A stretch of DNA of 19,582 nucleotides, taken from assembly GCA_013698395.1 (NCBI GenBank), contig JACCUZ010000227.1:1-19582 (forward strand), in the 5' to 3' direction. The translations under genes and the position numbers were made by a program. This document shows, in pieces, positions 7,448 through 14,512 of this stretch. The stretch comes from Sporichthyaceae bacterium. GTDB lineage: Bacteria; Actinomycetota; Actinomycetes; JACCUZ01. A model generated the notes under the pieces. It made no database searches. It was given only the letters and a program-made list of their open reading frames with translations, and was not told the origin of the DNA. The first letter of the stretch is position 1. Every line of letters begins with the position of its first letter.

Positions 7448-8140
7448 ATGCTCTTCGGCAGCAAGAAGACCACGATGGTGTCACCCGACGAGGCGCTTCC
7501 CGGCCGTGACCAGCAGATCCCGGTCGCGGACCGGCACGTCGTGCTGGGCACCGCGTTGAAGGGCCCGTGGCCCGCCGGCCACGAGGTGCTGTACGTCGCC
7601 ATGGGCTGCTTCTGGGGTGCCGAACGCATCTTCTGGGAGATCCCCGACGTCTACTCGACCGCCGTCGGCTACCAGGGTGGCTACACCCGAAACCCGACGT
7701 ACGAGGAGACGTGCACCGCGCGAACGGGACACGCCGAGGCCGTTCAGATCGTCTACGACCCGTCGAAGGTCGATATCGAGTTGCTGCTCAAGGCGTTCTG
7801 GGAGAACCACGACCCGACGACGCCCAACCGGCAGGGGAACGACATCGGCACGCAGTACCGGTCGGCGATCTATCCCACGACCGACGCGCAGCTGGCGGCG
7901 GTGGAGTCCTCCCGGGCGCGCTACCAGCAGGCGCTCAAGGAGGCCGGCTACGGCGAGATCTCGACCGAGATCCGCCCGGCCTCCGAGGCCGGCGAGTTCT
8001 ACTACGGGGAGGACTACCACCAGGGCTACCTCGCCAAGAATCCCGGCGGCTACTGCAACCACGGGTTCTGCCAGGTCTCCTACGACGCGGGGGCCCACGG
8101 CCAGGACGCCCCAACCCGCATCCAGCTCCCGGAGGCCTGA
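7448..8140 (+). CDS. msrA: Peptide methionine-(S)-S-oxide reductase, 230 aa
   Basis: Repairs oxidised methionine by reducing the S-sulfoxide in proteins and free methionine. The signature GCFWGAER carries the catalytic Cys54. Also present are the GYxGG region (VGYQGGYTRNPTYEE), GHAEAVQIVYDP, WENHDPTTPNRQGNDIGTQY and the C-terminal CNHGFC with resolving cysteines. ATG 7448 is set by a strong SD, GGAGG (7438-7442), 5 nt upstream; the open frame extends further upstream, but that part overlaps untranslated sequence. It is probably cotranscribed with the DDAH-like gene (48-nt gap) and convergent with the ferredoxin gene across a repeat-rich spacer. Confidence 0.95.
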   Translation: MLFGSKKTTMVSPDEALPGRDQQIPVADRHVVLGTALKGPWPAGHEVLYVAMGCFWGAERIFWEIPDVYSTAVGYQGGYTRNPTYEETCTARTGHAEAVQIVYDPSKVDIELLLKAFWENHDPTTPNRQGNDIGTQYRSAIYPTTDAQLAAVESSRARYQQALKEAGYGEISTEIRPASEAGEFYYGEDYHQGYLAKNPGGYCNHGFCQVSYDAGAHGQDAPTRIQLPEA

Positions 8141-8157
8141 CGCCGGACGATGGACCC

Positions 8158-8231
8158 CGCGAGCGACCTTGTCGTGCGACCCGCCGGCGTGTCGCCAGCG
8201 CAAGGTCGCTCCCGGATGTCGGTCGCTCGCG
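8158..8231. terminator. Overlapping inverted repeats between convergent genes
   Basis: CGCGAGCGACC (8158-8168) is a perfect complement of GGTCGCTCGCG (8221-8231). Its overlapping part GAGCGACCTT (8161-8170) is also a perfect complement of AAGGTCGCTC (8202-8211). The two pairings exclude each other. Lying between msrA (+) and the ferredoxin gene (-), this is most simply a bidirectional termination region. No T-run is present. Confidence 0.45.
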
Positions 8232-8250
8232 GGCGTCGCTCGGCTCGGGA

Positions 8251-9150
8251 TCAGTCGACCTCGACCAGGTCGACCAGGTCGAACACCGGCGGGTGCGCCA
8301 CGTTGCCGGCGTGACACGTCAGCAGCCCCGGCTGCGGGCCGGCTGACGCCTGCACCGTCACGAGCAGGTTGCGCGGACTGCGGCGCAGCCGGACCTGCCA
8401 GCTCCCGCCCCCGAGGTGGATCGTGCCGGCCGTGGTCAAGGCGTCGATGCGGCTGTCGCCGTAGGCCGCGCGCGCATGGGCGGTCGCGGCCTGTGCGGCG
8501 GGGAGGCTCGTGCAGCGCCCACGCATCAACGGTGCCAGGACCTCACCGCGATCGTGGGCGCTCACGAGCGACTGTGCGTCGGCTGAGGTGACCCGGCCGT
8601 AGTAGATGCCGTGCGGAAGTACCAGGACGTTGGCGGCGAACCGGTCACCACCGACGTGGGAGCACTCCCACACCGCGTCGGGTCGCAGCAGCTGGAGCGC
8701 CGCGGCCACCGGTCGCCCCTCCACCGCGCAGCACGTGTCGTGTCTGCCGTGGGTGCAGACCAGGAAGAGCGGGTCGTCTGTCGCGACTCCGGCCGACCCG
8801 TCCAGCGGCAGACCGAGCAGCTCCTCGTCCGAGCCGAAGTTCCCCCACCATGCCAGCTCTCGGCCGGCCTGTGAGAAGACCACAGCCCAGCGGCGGCGCG
8901 GCGGCTCGTCGGAGCGGCCGGGTCGGCGGATCAGTAGGACCCGGAGCCCGCGGGCGATGGCTCGGGCCGAGACGGCGGCGCCTACCACCGGGTCGAGCCG
9001 GGAGCTGGTGAGTGCCTGTCGCCCCCACCCACCCGGCTGCTCGATGAGCAGGAAGCCAGCAGCCGGAGCCGCCGTCCCTGCCATTTGGTCACCGCGGCGC
9101 AGCGACGCGACCGCGCAGCGCGGGGTGGGCGCCCCCGAGGGCGGGGTCAC
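8251..9150 (-). CDS. Suc/Fer-family thioredoxin-like [2Fe-2S] ferredoxin, 299 aa
   Basis: A member of the 'sucrase/ferredoxin-like' family: a thioredoxin-fold ferredoxin domain preceded by an N-terminal region. The hallmark is CTHGRHDTCCAVEGRPVA with Cys132, Cys140 and Cys141, followed by WECSHVGGDRFAANVLVLP with Cys163. The second motif usually reads GGHRFA in my memory of the family; here it is GGDRFA. The N-terminus, with Cys12 and then DQMAGTA, is also family-like. The gene starts at an ATG that overlaps the stop of the upstream JmjC gene (ATGA), so the two are very likely translationally coupled. The protein probably carries electrons or senses redox or iron; partner and reaction are unknown. 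The name 'sucrase' should not be taken as activity. Confidence 0.85.
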   Translation of the reverse strand: MTPPSGAPTPRCAVASLRRGDQMAGTAAPAAGFLLIEQPGGWGRQALTSSRLDPVVGAAVSARAIARGLRVLLIRRPGRSDEPPRRRWAVVFSQAGRELAWWGNFGSDEELLGLPLDGSAGVATDDPLFLVCTHGRHDTCCAVEGRPVAAALQLLRPDAVWECSHVGGDRFAANVLVLPHGIYYGRVTSADAQSLVSAHDRGEVLAPLMRGRCTSLPAAQAATAHARAAYGDSRIDALTTAGTIHLGGGSWQVRLRRSPRNLLVTVQASAGPQPGLLTCHAGNVAHPPVFDLVDLVEVD

Positions 9151-10373
9151 GTGGGGAGGTTGCCGTCGACCACGACGGCGACGGCCTCCAGCACCAGGCG
9201 GCGACCAAGGGTCAGCGCGTTCTCGGCGTCGAGACCCGGCAGATCCGCGATCCGCAGCCGACCACCGTCGAGCAGGGCGCGCACCGCCTTGGCGCTCTCC
9301 ACGGGCAGCTGCACGGTCCGGTCGAAAAGCCCCAGGTTCAGCCCGTCAGCCTCGGTGGTGACCACCACGCGCTGGTGGGCCCTGGCGACGAGGACGGAGT
9401 CGGCCGTCAGGCCGGCGAGAGCCGCCGCCTGCGCCACCGGGGGAAGGGGTGCCGGACGGTTCCCGGCGACCACGTGACCCGCCAGCCGAGTGGCTACCGC
9501 GGCTGAGGTCACCGACCGCAGTCGCTGGGACAGGGCGTCGATGGTGACCTGCACATCCGGACCGACCGACGCCGGGTCGGCCACGTCGACGCCCAGCGGC
9601 AAAGACTCCCGAAGCGCGGGCTCATCAGCGACGACCGCGAGCAGTGCGTCGAGCACGGCGTAGCGAGTCACCGGGTGCACCCCTACGGTCAGATGGCACG
9701 CGACGTCGCCCAGCGCCTCCGCGGAGTGCAGGTACCCGCGGGGCAGGTAGAGCGAGTCACCGGGTCGCAGGACGGTGTCGATGACCGGCCGCTCCGTGGC
9801 CCGGGCCCGCACCTGCTCGCGACGATCCGTCCACGGCTGATCCCGTAGCGGGTCGCGGTGCACTGGCTCGTGGACCTGCCAGCGCTTCTCGCCCGCGACC
9901 TGAAGGACGAAGACGTCGTGGACGTCGTAATGCGCGGCAAAGCCCTTCGACTGGCGAGGCGTTACGTAAGCGTTGACCTGGACGGGGTGGCCCAACTCGG
10001 TCGTCAGCTCACCCGCGAAGTCGATCAGCGGCGGCCACAGCCGGTGCAGCCCCTGCAGCACCAGGGTGTGTCCGTCGGCGAACAACCCGAGCACCCGGTC
10101 GTCGGCCACCTGGTCGGACACCTGCGCCCCCGCGCCGCCCGACCTGGTGTAGCGCGCGGCTGGCACCACCGCGCCGTCCTTGGCAATGCGGATGAACGGG
10201 GTCCGCAGCCCTCTCCGTGACAGCAGCTCGTCGACGGCGGCGAGGGAAAGCAGGTCGCCGAAAGCGTCGTACGTCGGCGCGTCGCCGGCGGTGGCGGCAA
10301 GCTCCTCCCGGGTCGACAGCCTGGGTGCCCGCGACCACACGGTGCGAGCGAACTCGTCGAGGTCCCCGGCCAC
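9147..10373 (-). CDS. JmjC-domain 2-oxoglutarate/Fe(II) oxygenase (ribosomal-oxygenase-like cupin), 408 aa
   Basis: A protein-hydroxylase-type oxygenase. The JmjC core shows HYDVHDVFVLQVAGEKRW with iron ligands His148 and Asp150, and YLPRGYLHSAEA with the third ligand His216. The order and spacing match the YcfD/RoxA and MINA/NO66 group that hydroxylates ribosomal proteins. The region after about 300 is consistent with the C-terminal winged-helix segment of that group. The start is GTG at 10371-10373, with no SD; a 14-bp hairpin ends 9 nt before it. Upstream on the same strand, 75 nt away, is the gene for the D-G-G-A repeat protein, an obvious candidate substrate; downstream is the ferredoxin gene. 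Substrate is inferred from neighbourhood only; a ribosomal protein target remains possible. Confidence 0.85.
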   Translation of the reverse strand: MAGDLDEFARTVWSRAPRLSTREELAATAGDAPTYDAFGDLLSLAAVDELLSRRGLRTPFIRIAKDGAVVPAARYTRSGGAGAQVSDQVADDRVLGLFADGHTLVLQGLHRLWPPLIDFAGELTTELGHPVQVNAYVTPRQSKGFAAHYDVHDVFVLQVAGEKRWQVHEPVHRDPLRDQPWTDRREQVRARATERPVIDTVLRPGDSLYLPRGYLHSAEALGDVACHLTVGVHPVTRYAVLDALLAVVADEPALRESLPLGVDVADPASVGPDVQVTIDALSQRLRSVTSAAVATRLAGHVVAGNRPAPLPPVAQAAALAGLTADSVLVARAHQRVVVTTEADGLNLGLFDRTVQLPVESAKAVRALLDGGRLRIADLPGLDAENALTLGRRLVLEAVAVVVDGNLPT

Positions 10374-10382
10374 GCAACGCCG

Positions 10383-10421
10383 CAGAGCGGGGCGGGAGAT
10401 AGTCCCCCCCGCCCCGCTCTG
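10383..10421 (-). terminator. 14-bp hairpin between repeat-peptide gene and JmjC gene
   Basis: CAGAGCGGGGCGGG (10383-10396) and CCCGCCCCGCTCTG (10408-10421) form a perfect 14-bp stem with an 11-nt loop. It lies 28 nt after the stop of the repeat protein and ends 9 nt before the JmjC GTG start. It could be a partial terminator favouring expression of the small gene, a 3' stabilising structure, or a cap on JmjC translation. Confidence 0.6.
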
Positions 10422-10448
10422 GCCGTCGAGCTCGTTCAGGGTCGGACC

Positions 10449-10682
10449 TCAGGCACCGCTGTCCGCGCCACCGTCGGCACCGCCATCTCCACCGCTGCCC
10501 GCGCCACCGTCGGCACCGCCATCTCCGCCACTGCCCGCACCACCGTCGGCACCGCCGTCCGCACCACCGTCGGCACCGCCGTCCGCACCGCCGTCCGCGC
10601 CACCGTCACTGCCCGAGCCGGCTCCGCCATCAGTGGGCCCATGCTCGTCAGGAGTCAGGGTCGTGTCGTCGTCGAGTGCCAT
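10449..10682 (-). CDS. Asp-Gly-Gly-Ala tetrad-repeat small protein, candidate modified-peptide precursor, 77 aa
   Basis: A 17-residue N-terminal segment, MALDDDTTLTPDEHGPT, is followed by exactly fifteen four-residue units to the last residue. Eleven are DGGA; the others are GSGS, GSGG (twice) and DSGA. There is no Cys, Lys, Arg, aromatic residue or signal peptide, and the repeats are strongly acidic. The ATG at 10682 has a strong SD, GGAGG (10689-10693), 6 nt upstream. Next on the strand come a hairpin, a JmjC oxygenase and a ferredoxin. Leader plus repeated core, strong SD and an adjacent modifying-type enzyme suggest a multi-core RiPP-like precursor or a hydroxylation substrate. An acidic metal-binding or disordered protein is an alternative. 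Not a family I recognise. Confidence 0.7.
   Translation of the reverse strand: MALDDDTTLTPDEHGPTDGGAGSGSDGGADGGADGGADGGADGGADGGAGSGGDGGADGGAGSGGDGGADGGADSGA
10452..10631 (-). repeat. Coding 12-bp periodic repeat (tetrad units)
   Basis: This 180-bp stretch encodes the fifteen tetrads. Copies are near-identical at DNA level, with higher-order units: two 36-bp blocks starting GGCACCGCCATCTCC (+ strand) recur with few changes. Such an array could expand or contract by replication slippage in steps of 12 bp without breaking the frame. Confidence 0.75.
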
Positions 10683-10733
10683 GTACGTCCTCCATCTGGG
10701 AAGGTCAGGTCGGCGGCCTGCCGGCCCGAGGGG

Positions 10734-10761
10734 GTCCTACCCTCCCAGGTGAAGGCTCCAA
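10734..10761 (-). promoter_or_regulatory. Candidate promoter for the repeat-protein operon
   Basis: On the minus strand TTGGAG (10756-10761), a 16-nt spacer and TAGGAC (10734-10739) lie in the 101-nt gap between the cbs gene and the repeat gene. The predicted start would give a leader of about 45 nt containing the GGAGG site. The match is weak; readthrough from cbs is the alternative. Confidence 0.25.
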
Positions 10762-10783
10762 CCGCGGCTGGTGCGGTCGAAAC

Positions 10784-12154
10784 TCAGCCGGCAGCCAGGA
10801 AGCTGAGCAGGTCCTGGCGGGTCAGGACCCCGGCCGGCTTCCCCTCGTCGTGCACGAGGAGAGCGTCGGACTTCTCCAACGCGGCAGTGGCAGCCGACAC
10901 CGGCTCACCGGCTCCAACGATGGGCAGCGGCGCCGACATGTGTCGCTCGAGCGGGTCCGCGAGGTGCGCCCGCCCGCTGAAGAGCAGGTCGAGCAACTCC
11001 TTCTCGACCACCGACCCAACAACCTCACCGGCAGTAACTGGCGGCTCCGCCTTGACGACCGGCATCTGGGACACGGCGTACTCCCGCAGGATGTCGATCG
11101 CGTCGCGCACCGTCTCGTTCGGGTGGACGTGCACCAGCGTGGGGACCGCGGCCCCCTTGCGGGCCAGCACGTCTCCGACGCTCACTCCCCCGCCGGGGTC
11201 CTCGACGAAGCCGTAGTGCTCCATCCACTCATCGCTGAAGATCTTGCCGAGGTAGCCGCGCCCTCCGTCGGGCAGCAGTACGACGACCACGTCGGACGCG
11301 GCCAGCCGCTCGGCCACGTGCAGCGCCGCCACCACGGCCATCCCACAGGAGCCGCCGACCAGCATCCCCTCCTCCCGCGCCAACCGCCGGGTCATCAGGA
11401 AGGAGTCTCGGTCGGTGACCGCAACGATCTCGTCGGCGACCTCGGGGTCGTAGGCCCTGGGCCAGAAGTCCTCCCCCACCCCTTCGACGAGGTACGGCCG
11501 GCCCGTCCCGCCCGAGTACACCGAACCCTCAGGGTCGGCCCCGATCACCCGCACCCGGCCCTCGCTGACCTCTTTGAGGTAACGACCGGCGCCGCTGATG
11601 GTCCCCCCGGTTCCCACTCCGGTCACGAAGTGGGTGACAGCACCCTCGGTCTGCGACCAGATCTCGGGCCCGGTTGTCTCGTAGTGCGATCGGGCGTTGT
11701 CCGGGTTGCTGTACTGGTCGGGTTTCCACGCCCCTTCGATCTCGCGCACCAGCCGGTCGCTGACCGAGTAGTAGGAGCGTGGATCCTCGGGAGCGACGGC
11801 CGTGGGGCACACCTCGACGCGCGCGCCGTACGCCTTGAGAACGTTGATCTTGTCGGCCGACACCTTGTCGGGTAGCACGAAGACACAGTCGTAGCCACGC
11901 CGTTGGGCGACCAGCGCAAGCCCCACCCCGGTGTTGCCCGACGTCGGCTCAACGATGGTGCCGCCCGGCCGCAGCGCACCGGACTCCTCGGCGGAGGCGA
12001 CCATGCGCAGCGCGATCCGGTCCTTCACCGAGCCGCCGGGGTTGAGGTACTCCACCTTGGCCAGCACCGTCGCCGGGACACGGTCGGCGACGGAGGACAG
12101 CTTGACCAGGGGCGTGTTTCCCACCAGGTCGAGGACCGACTCGTAGTACTGCAT
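10784..12154 (-). CDS. cbs: Cystathionine beta-synthase, 456 aa
   Basis: A PLP enzyme condensing serine with homocysteine to cystathionine, the first step of reverse transsulfuration. The PLP lysine is Lys44 in NPGGSVKDR; PTSGNTGVGL binds substrate carboxylate and GVGTGGTISG the cofactor phosphate. After the catalytic core (to about 325) there are two CBS domains up to the C-terminus (SVGDVLARKG..., HMSAPLPIV...), which separates it from cysteine synthases. No N-terminal heme-binding domain is seen, as expected in bacteria. ATG 12154 (MQYYESVLDLVGNTPLV) matches the usual start; an in-frame extension of 12 residues is less likely. TAGGCT lies 8 nt upstream and no SD is clear. The gene is divergent from the SGNH hydrolase gene. 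Confidence 0.93.
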   Translation of the reverse strand: MQYYESVLDLVGNTPLVKLSSVADRVPATVLAKVEYLNPGGSVKDRIALRMVASAEESGALRPGGTIVEPTSGNTGVGLALVAQRRGYDCVFVLPDKVSADKINVLKAYGARVEVCPTAVAPEDPRSYYSVSDRLVREIEGAWKPDQYSNPDNARSHYETTGPEIWSQTEGAVTHFVTGVGTGGTISGAGRYLKEVSEGRVRVIGADPEGSVYSGGTGRPYLVEGVGEDFWPRAYDPEVADEIVAVTDRDSFLMTRRLAREEGMLVGGSCGMAVVAALHVAERLAASDVVVVLLPDGGRGYLGKIFSDEWMEHYGFVEDPGGGVSVGDVLARKGAAVPTLVHVHPNETVRDAIDILREYAVSQMPVVKAEPPVTAGEVVGSVVEKELLDLLFSGRAHLADPLERHMSAPLPIVGAGEPVSAATAALEKSDALLVHDEGKPAGVLTRQDLLSFLAAG

Positions 12155-12162
12155 GGCGGTCA

Positions 12163-12168
12163 AGCCTA
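12163..12168 (-). promoter_or_regulatory. -10-like box TAGGCT of the cbs gene
   Basis: TAGGCT on the minus strand is followed by 8 nt and the cbs ATG, fitting a leaderless or near-leaderless transcript. No -35 match is evident. Confidence 0.3.
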
Positions 12169-12238
12169 CGGCGGTCATGCTCGTGAGCATCCCGACGGGG
12201 ATCGAGGTGGTCGGCTAGGTTCTTGTCGTGATGATCAC

Positions 12239-13255
12239 GTGACTCGGGCTCGGGTGGCCCGGCGGATCGCCATGGCAGCGGCCTACGGCGGGGGTGGCTT
12301 GGGCCTGGTCTCGGCGGGAACTTTCGGCTTGCTGCGGGCGCAGGCGGCACTGGCCCGCCGGACCATCGGCGAGCCGACCGGGACTTCGCCGGACGCCGCC
12401 GGGATCTACGGCAGGCACCACAGCGGGGACCAGCTCACGCTGGCGCTGCTGGGCGACTCGAGCGCCAGCGGGCTCGGAGTCCGCCACGCGTTCCAGACCC
12501 CGGGCGCGATGCTTGCCGCCGGGCTCGCCGAGTGCGCCGACCGGCCCGTGAAGCTGGTCTGTTCAGCCGTGGTCGGCGCCCAGAGCAGCGACCTGCCCCG
12601 ACAGGTCGACGAGGTGGAGCAGGATCACCCCGACGTGGCTGTCATCATGGTCGGGGCCAACGACGTCACCCACCGGGTCAAGCCCCCGGCAGCGGTCCGC
12701 CACCTGGACCACGTCGTGCACCGCCTACGCGACCTCGGCGCGGAGGTGGTCGTGGGCACCTGCCCCGACCTCGGCACGGTAGAGCCGGTGGCCCAGCCGT
12801 TGCGCTGGATCGCCCGGCGCGCCAGCCGGGAGCTGGCTGCGGCGCAGACCATCGCCGTCGTCGAGGCAGGCGGACGCAGCGTGTCCCTCGGAGATGTTCT
12901 CGGCCCGGAGTTCGCGGCCTCGCCTATCGAGATGTTCGGCCCGGACCGGTTCCATCCGTCCGCCGCCGGCTACGCGAGCGCTGCGGCGGCCCTGCTGCCC
13001 TCGGTGTGCGCTGCGCTGGACGTCTGGTTCGGTGGACCTGAAGAGCAACCCGACGTCGCTCGAGGGGAGGGGGTCCGTCCGATCGCGCTAGCTGCGGTCG
13101 AGGCGGCCGACGAGGCGGGCACCGAGGTCGCCGGCGCGCAGGTGGGTGGCCGGGACCGCGGTCCCCGTGGCCGGTGGGCGTTGCTACGGCGTCGCCCCGG
13201 TCGTAGCAGCGGTGAGGTGCAGGCCACGGCTGCTGAGGACCCGCCGCTACGGTAG
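12239..13255 (+). CDS. Exported or membrane-anchored SGNH/GDSL-type esterase, 338 aa
   Basis: A hydrolase of the SGNH fold. Block I is LALLGDSSASG with nucleophile Ser74, block III is VGANDVTH with Asn141, and block V is GPDRFHPSAAGY with Asp236 and His239, so the catalytic set is complete. The start of the protein, MTRARVARR followed by a 20-residue Gly/Ala/Leu-rich hydrophobic stretch, looks like a signal peptide or N-terminal anchor, so GTG 12239 is preferred; the later ATG at 12272 would remove the basic region. A low-complexity, Arg-rich tail of about 75 residues follows the core. Likely action is on acyl or acetyl esters at the cell surface. The position beside cbs and a thiolase resembles Rv1075c as I recall it. 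The thiolase gene begins 10 nt downstream. Confidence 0.8.
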   Translation: MTRARVARRIAMAAAYGGGGLGLVSAGTFGLLRAQAALARRTIGEPTGTSPDAAGIYGRHHSGDQLTLALLGDSSASGLGVRHAFQTPGAMLAAGLAECADRPVKLVCSAVVGAQSSDLPRQVDEVEQDHPDVAVIMVGANDVTHRVKPPAAVRHLDHVVHRLRDLGAEVVVGTCPDLGTVEPVAQPLRWIARRASRELAAAQTIAVVEAGGRSVSLGDVLGPEFAASPIEMFGPDRFHPSAAGYASAAAALLPSVCAALDVWFGGPEEQPDVARGEGVRPIALAAVEAADEAGTEVAGAQVGGRDRGPRGRWALLRRRPGRSSGEVQATAAEDPPLR

Positions 13256-13258
13256 TTT
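13253..13258 (+). promoter_or_regulatory. -10-like box TAGTTT before the thiolase gene
   Basis: TAGTTT overlaps the SGNH gene stop and ends 7 nt before the thiolase GTG, which has no clear SD. It may drive a leaderless transcript in addition to readthrough from the SGNH gene. Confidence 0.25.
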
Positions 13259-13265
13259 CAGGTCG

Positions 13266-14507
13266 GTGGGTACCCGGACCTCGTCGCCTCAGGCCGTGGT
13301 CGTGGCCACCGCCCGCACGCCGATCGGCCGTGCGGCCAAGGGCTCCCTCACCGGCGTCCGGCCCGACGACCTGGCGGCGACGATCGTGCGGGCCGCGCTG
13401 GAAAAGGTGCCCGCGCTGGCCCCGGAAAGCCTCGATGACCTCATGCTCGGCTGCGCCCATCCCGAGGGAGAGCAGGGGTTGAACCTCGCGCGTCGGGTTG
13501 CGGTGCAGCTCGGGCTCGACGGCCTGCCGGGCACGACGGTCAACCGGTTCTGCGCCTCGTCGTTGCAAACGTCGCGGATGGCGTTCCACGCCATCAGGGC
13601 TGGCGAGGGCGACGCGTTCGTCTCCGGCGGGGTCGAGTGCGTGTCCCGCTCCCCGGGCTTCGTCGGCGCGGGCGGGGACAAGGAGCAGTTCCACCACTCG
13701 CTCTTCGGCGAGGCTCGTCGGCGTACCGCGGCCATGGCCGCCACGAACGACCCCTGGCATGACCCGCGGGAGTACGGTGGCCTGCCCGACGTCTACATCG
13801 CGATGGGTCAGACCGCCGAGAACCTGGCGACGTCGCGGGGCATCAGCCGCGCGGAGCAGGACGAGTTCGGAGTGCGGTCACAGAACCTGGCCGAGAAGGC
13901 GATCGCGGACGGTTTCTTCGACCGCGAGATCACGCCGGTGACGACCGCCGACGGGACGTTGGTGACGCGCGACGACGGTCCGCGCCCGGGGGTCACGCTG
14001 GACGGTGTCCAGGCCCTCAAGCCGGTGTTCCGCCCCGAAGGCACGGTGACGGCGGGGAACTGCTGCCCGCTCAACGACGGGGCTGCCGCAGTCGTGATTC
14101 TGTCGGAGACGCGGGCCGCGGAGCTGGACGTCGTGCCGCTGGCCCGCATTGTGGCAACCGGCGTCTCGGCGCTCTCCCCGGAGATCATGGGCCTGGGTCC
14201 GGTGGAGGCATCGCGCCGGGCGCTCGCGCTGGCTGGCATGAGCATCCAGGACATGGATCTCGTGGAGATCAACGAGGCGTTCGCCGCCCAGGTCATCCCG
14301 TCCTACCGCGACCTCGGAGTGGACATAGACCGGCTCAACGTCCACGGCGGGGCGATCGCCCTGGGCCACCCGTTCGGCTCGACCGGAGCCCGCATCACAG
14401 CGACGCTGCTCAACGGCCTGCAAGCTCGCGACAAGGAGTGGGGCCTGGAGACGATGTGCGTCGGTGGTGGCCAGGGTATGGCGATGATCGTCCAGCGCCT
14501 GAGCTGA
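13266..14507 (+). CDS. Acetyl-CoA acetyltransferase / thiolase, 413 aa
   Basis: A thiolase catalysing the thiolytic cleavage or Claisen condensation of acyl-CoA, in beta-oxidation or acetoacetyl-CoA formation. The nucleophile is Cys96 (VNRFCASSLQ); the second active site is His368 in GGAIALGHPFGSTGAR and Cys398 in CVGGGQGMAMI. EINEAFAAQ and NDGAAAVVIL are also family motifs, and the length is normal. GTG 13266 gives the standard beginning (QAVVVATARTPIGRA) after nine residues. Chain-length preference cannot be read; the fadA3-type gene of mycobacteria occupies a similar neighbourhood in my recollection. Confidence 0.92.
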   Translation: MGTRTSSPQAVVVATARTPIGRAAKGSLTGVRPDDLAATIVRAALEKVPALAPESLDDLMLGCAHPEGEQGLNLARRVAVQLGLDGLPGTTVNRFCASSLQTSRMAFHAIRAGEGDAFVSGGVECVSRSPGFVGAGGDKEQFHHSLFGEARRRTAAMAATNDPWHDPREYGGLPDVYIAMGQTAENLATSRGISRAEQDEFGVRSQNLAEKAIADGFFDREITPVTTADGTLVTRDDGPRPGVTLDGVQALKPVFRPEGTVTAGNCCPLNDGAAAVVILSETRAAELDVVPLARIVATGVSALSPEIMGLGPVEASRRALALAGMSIQDMDLVEINEAFAAQVIPSYRDLGVDIDRLNVHGGAIALGHPFGSTGARITATLLNGLQARDKEWGLETMCVGGGQGMAMIVQRLS

Positions 14508-14512
14508 TCGCC

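Noticed and set aside
8251..9150. Sucrase enzyme
   Set aside because: The family label 'sucrase/ferredoxin-like' is historical. The sequence shows ferredoxin cysteine motifs and no glycoside hydrolase motifs.
10452..10631. Possible CRISPR array or intergenic tandem repeat
   Set aside because: Period is 12 bp with no spacers, and the tract stays in one reading frame with a strong SD and a clean stop; it is coding repeat.
10180..10752. Plus-strand frame giving a Pro/Ser/Ala (PPSAPPSAPP) repeat protein
   Set aside because: It is the mirror of the DGGA repeat gene and the JmjC gene on the minus strand, lacks a plausible start region and crosses the hairpin. The minus-strand reading has the SD.
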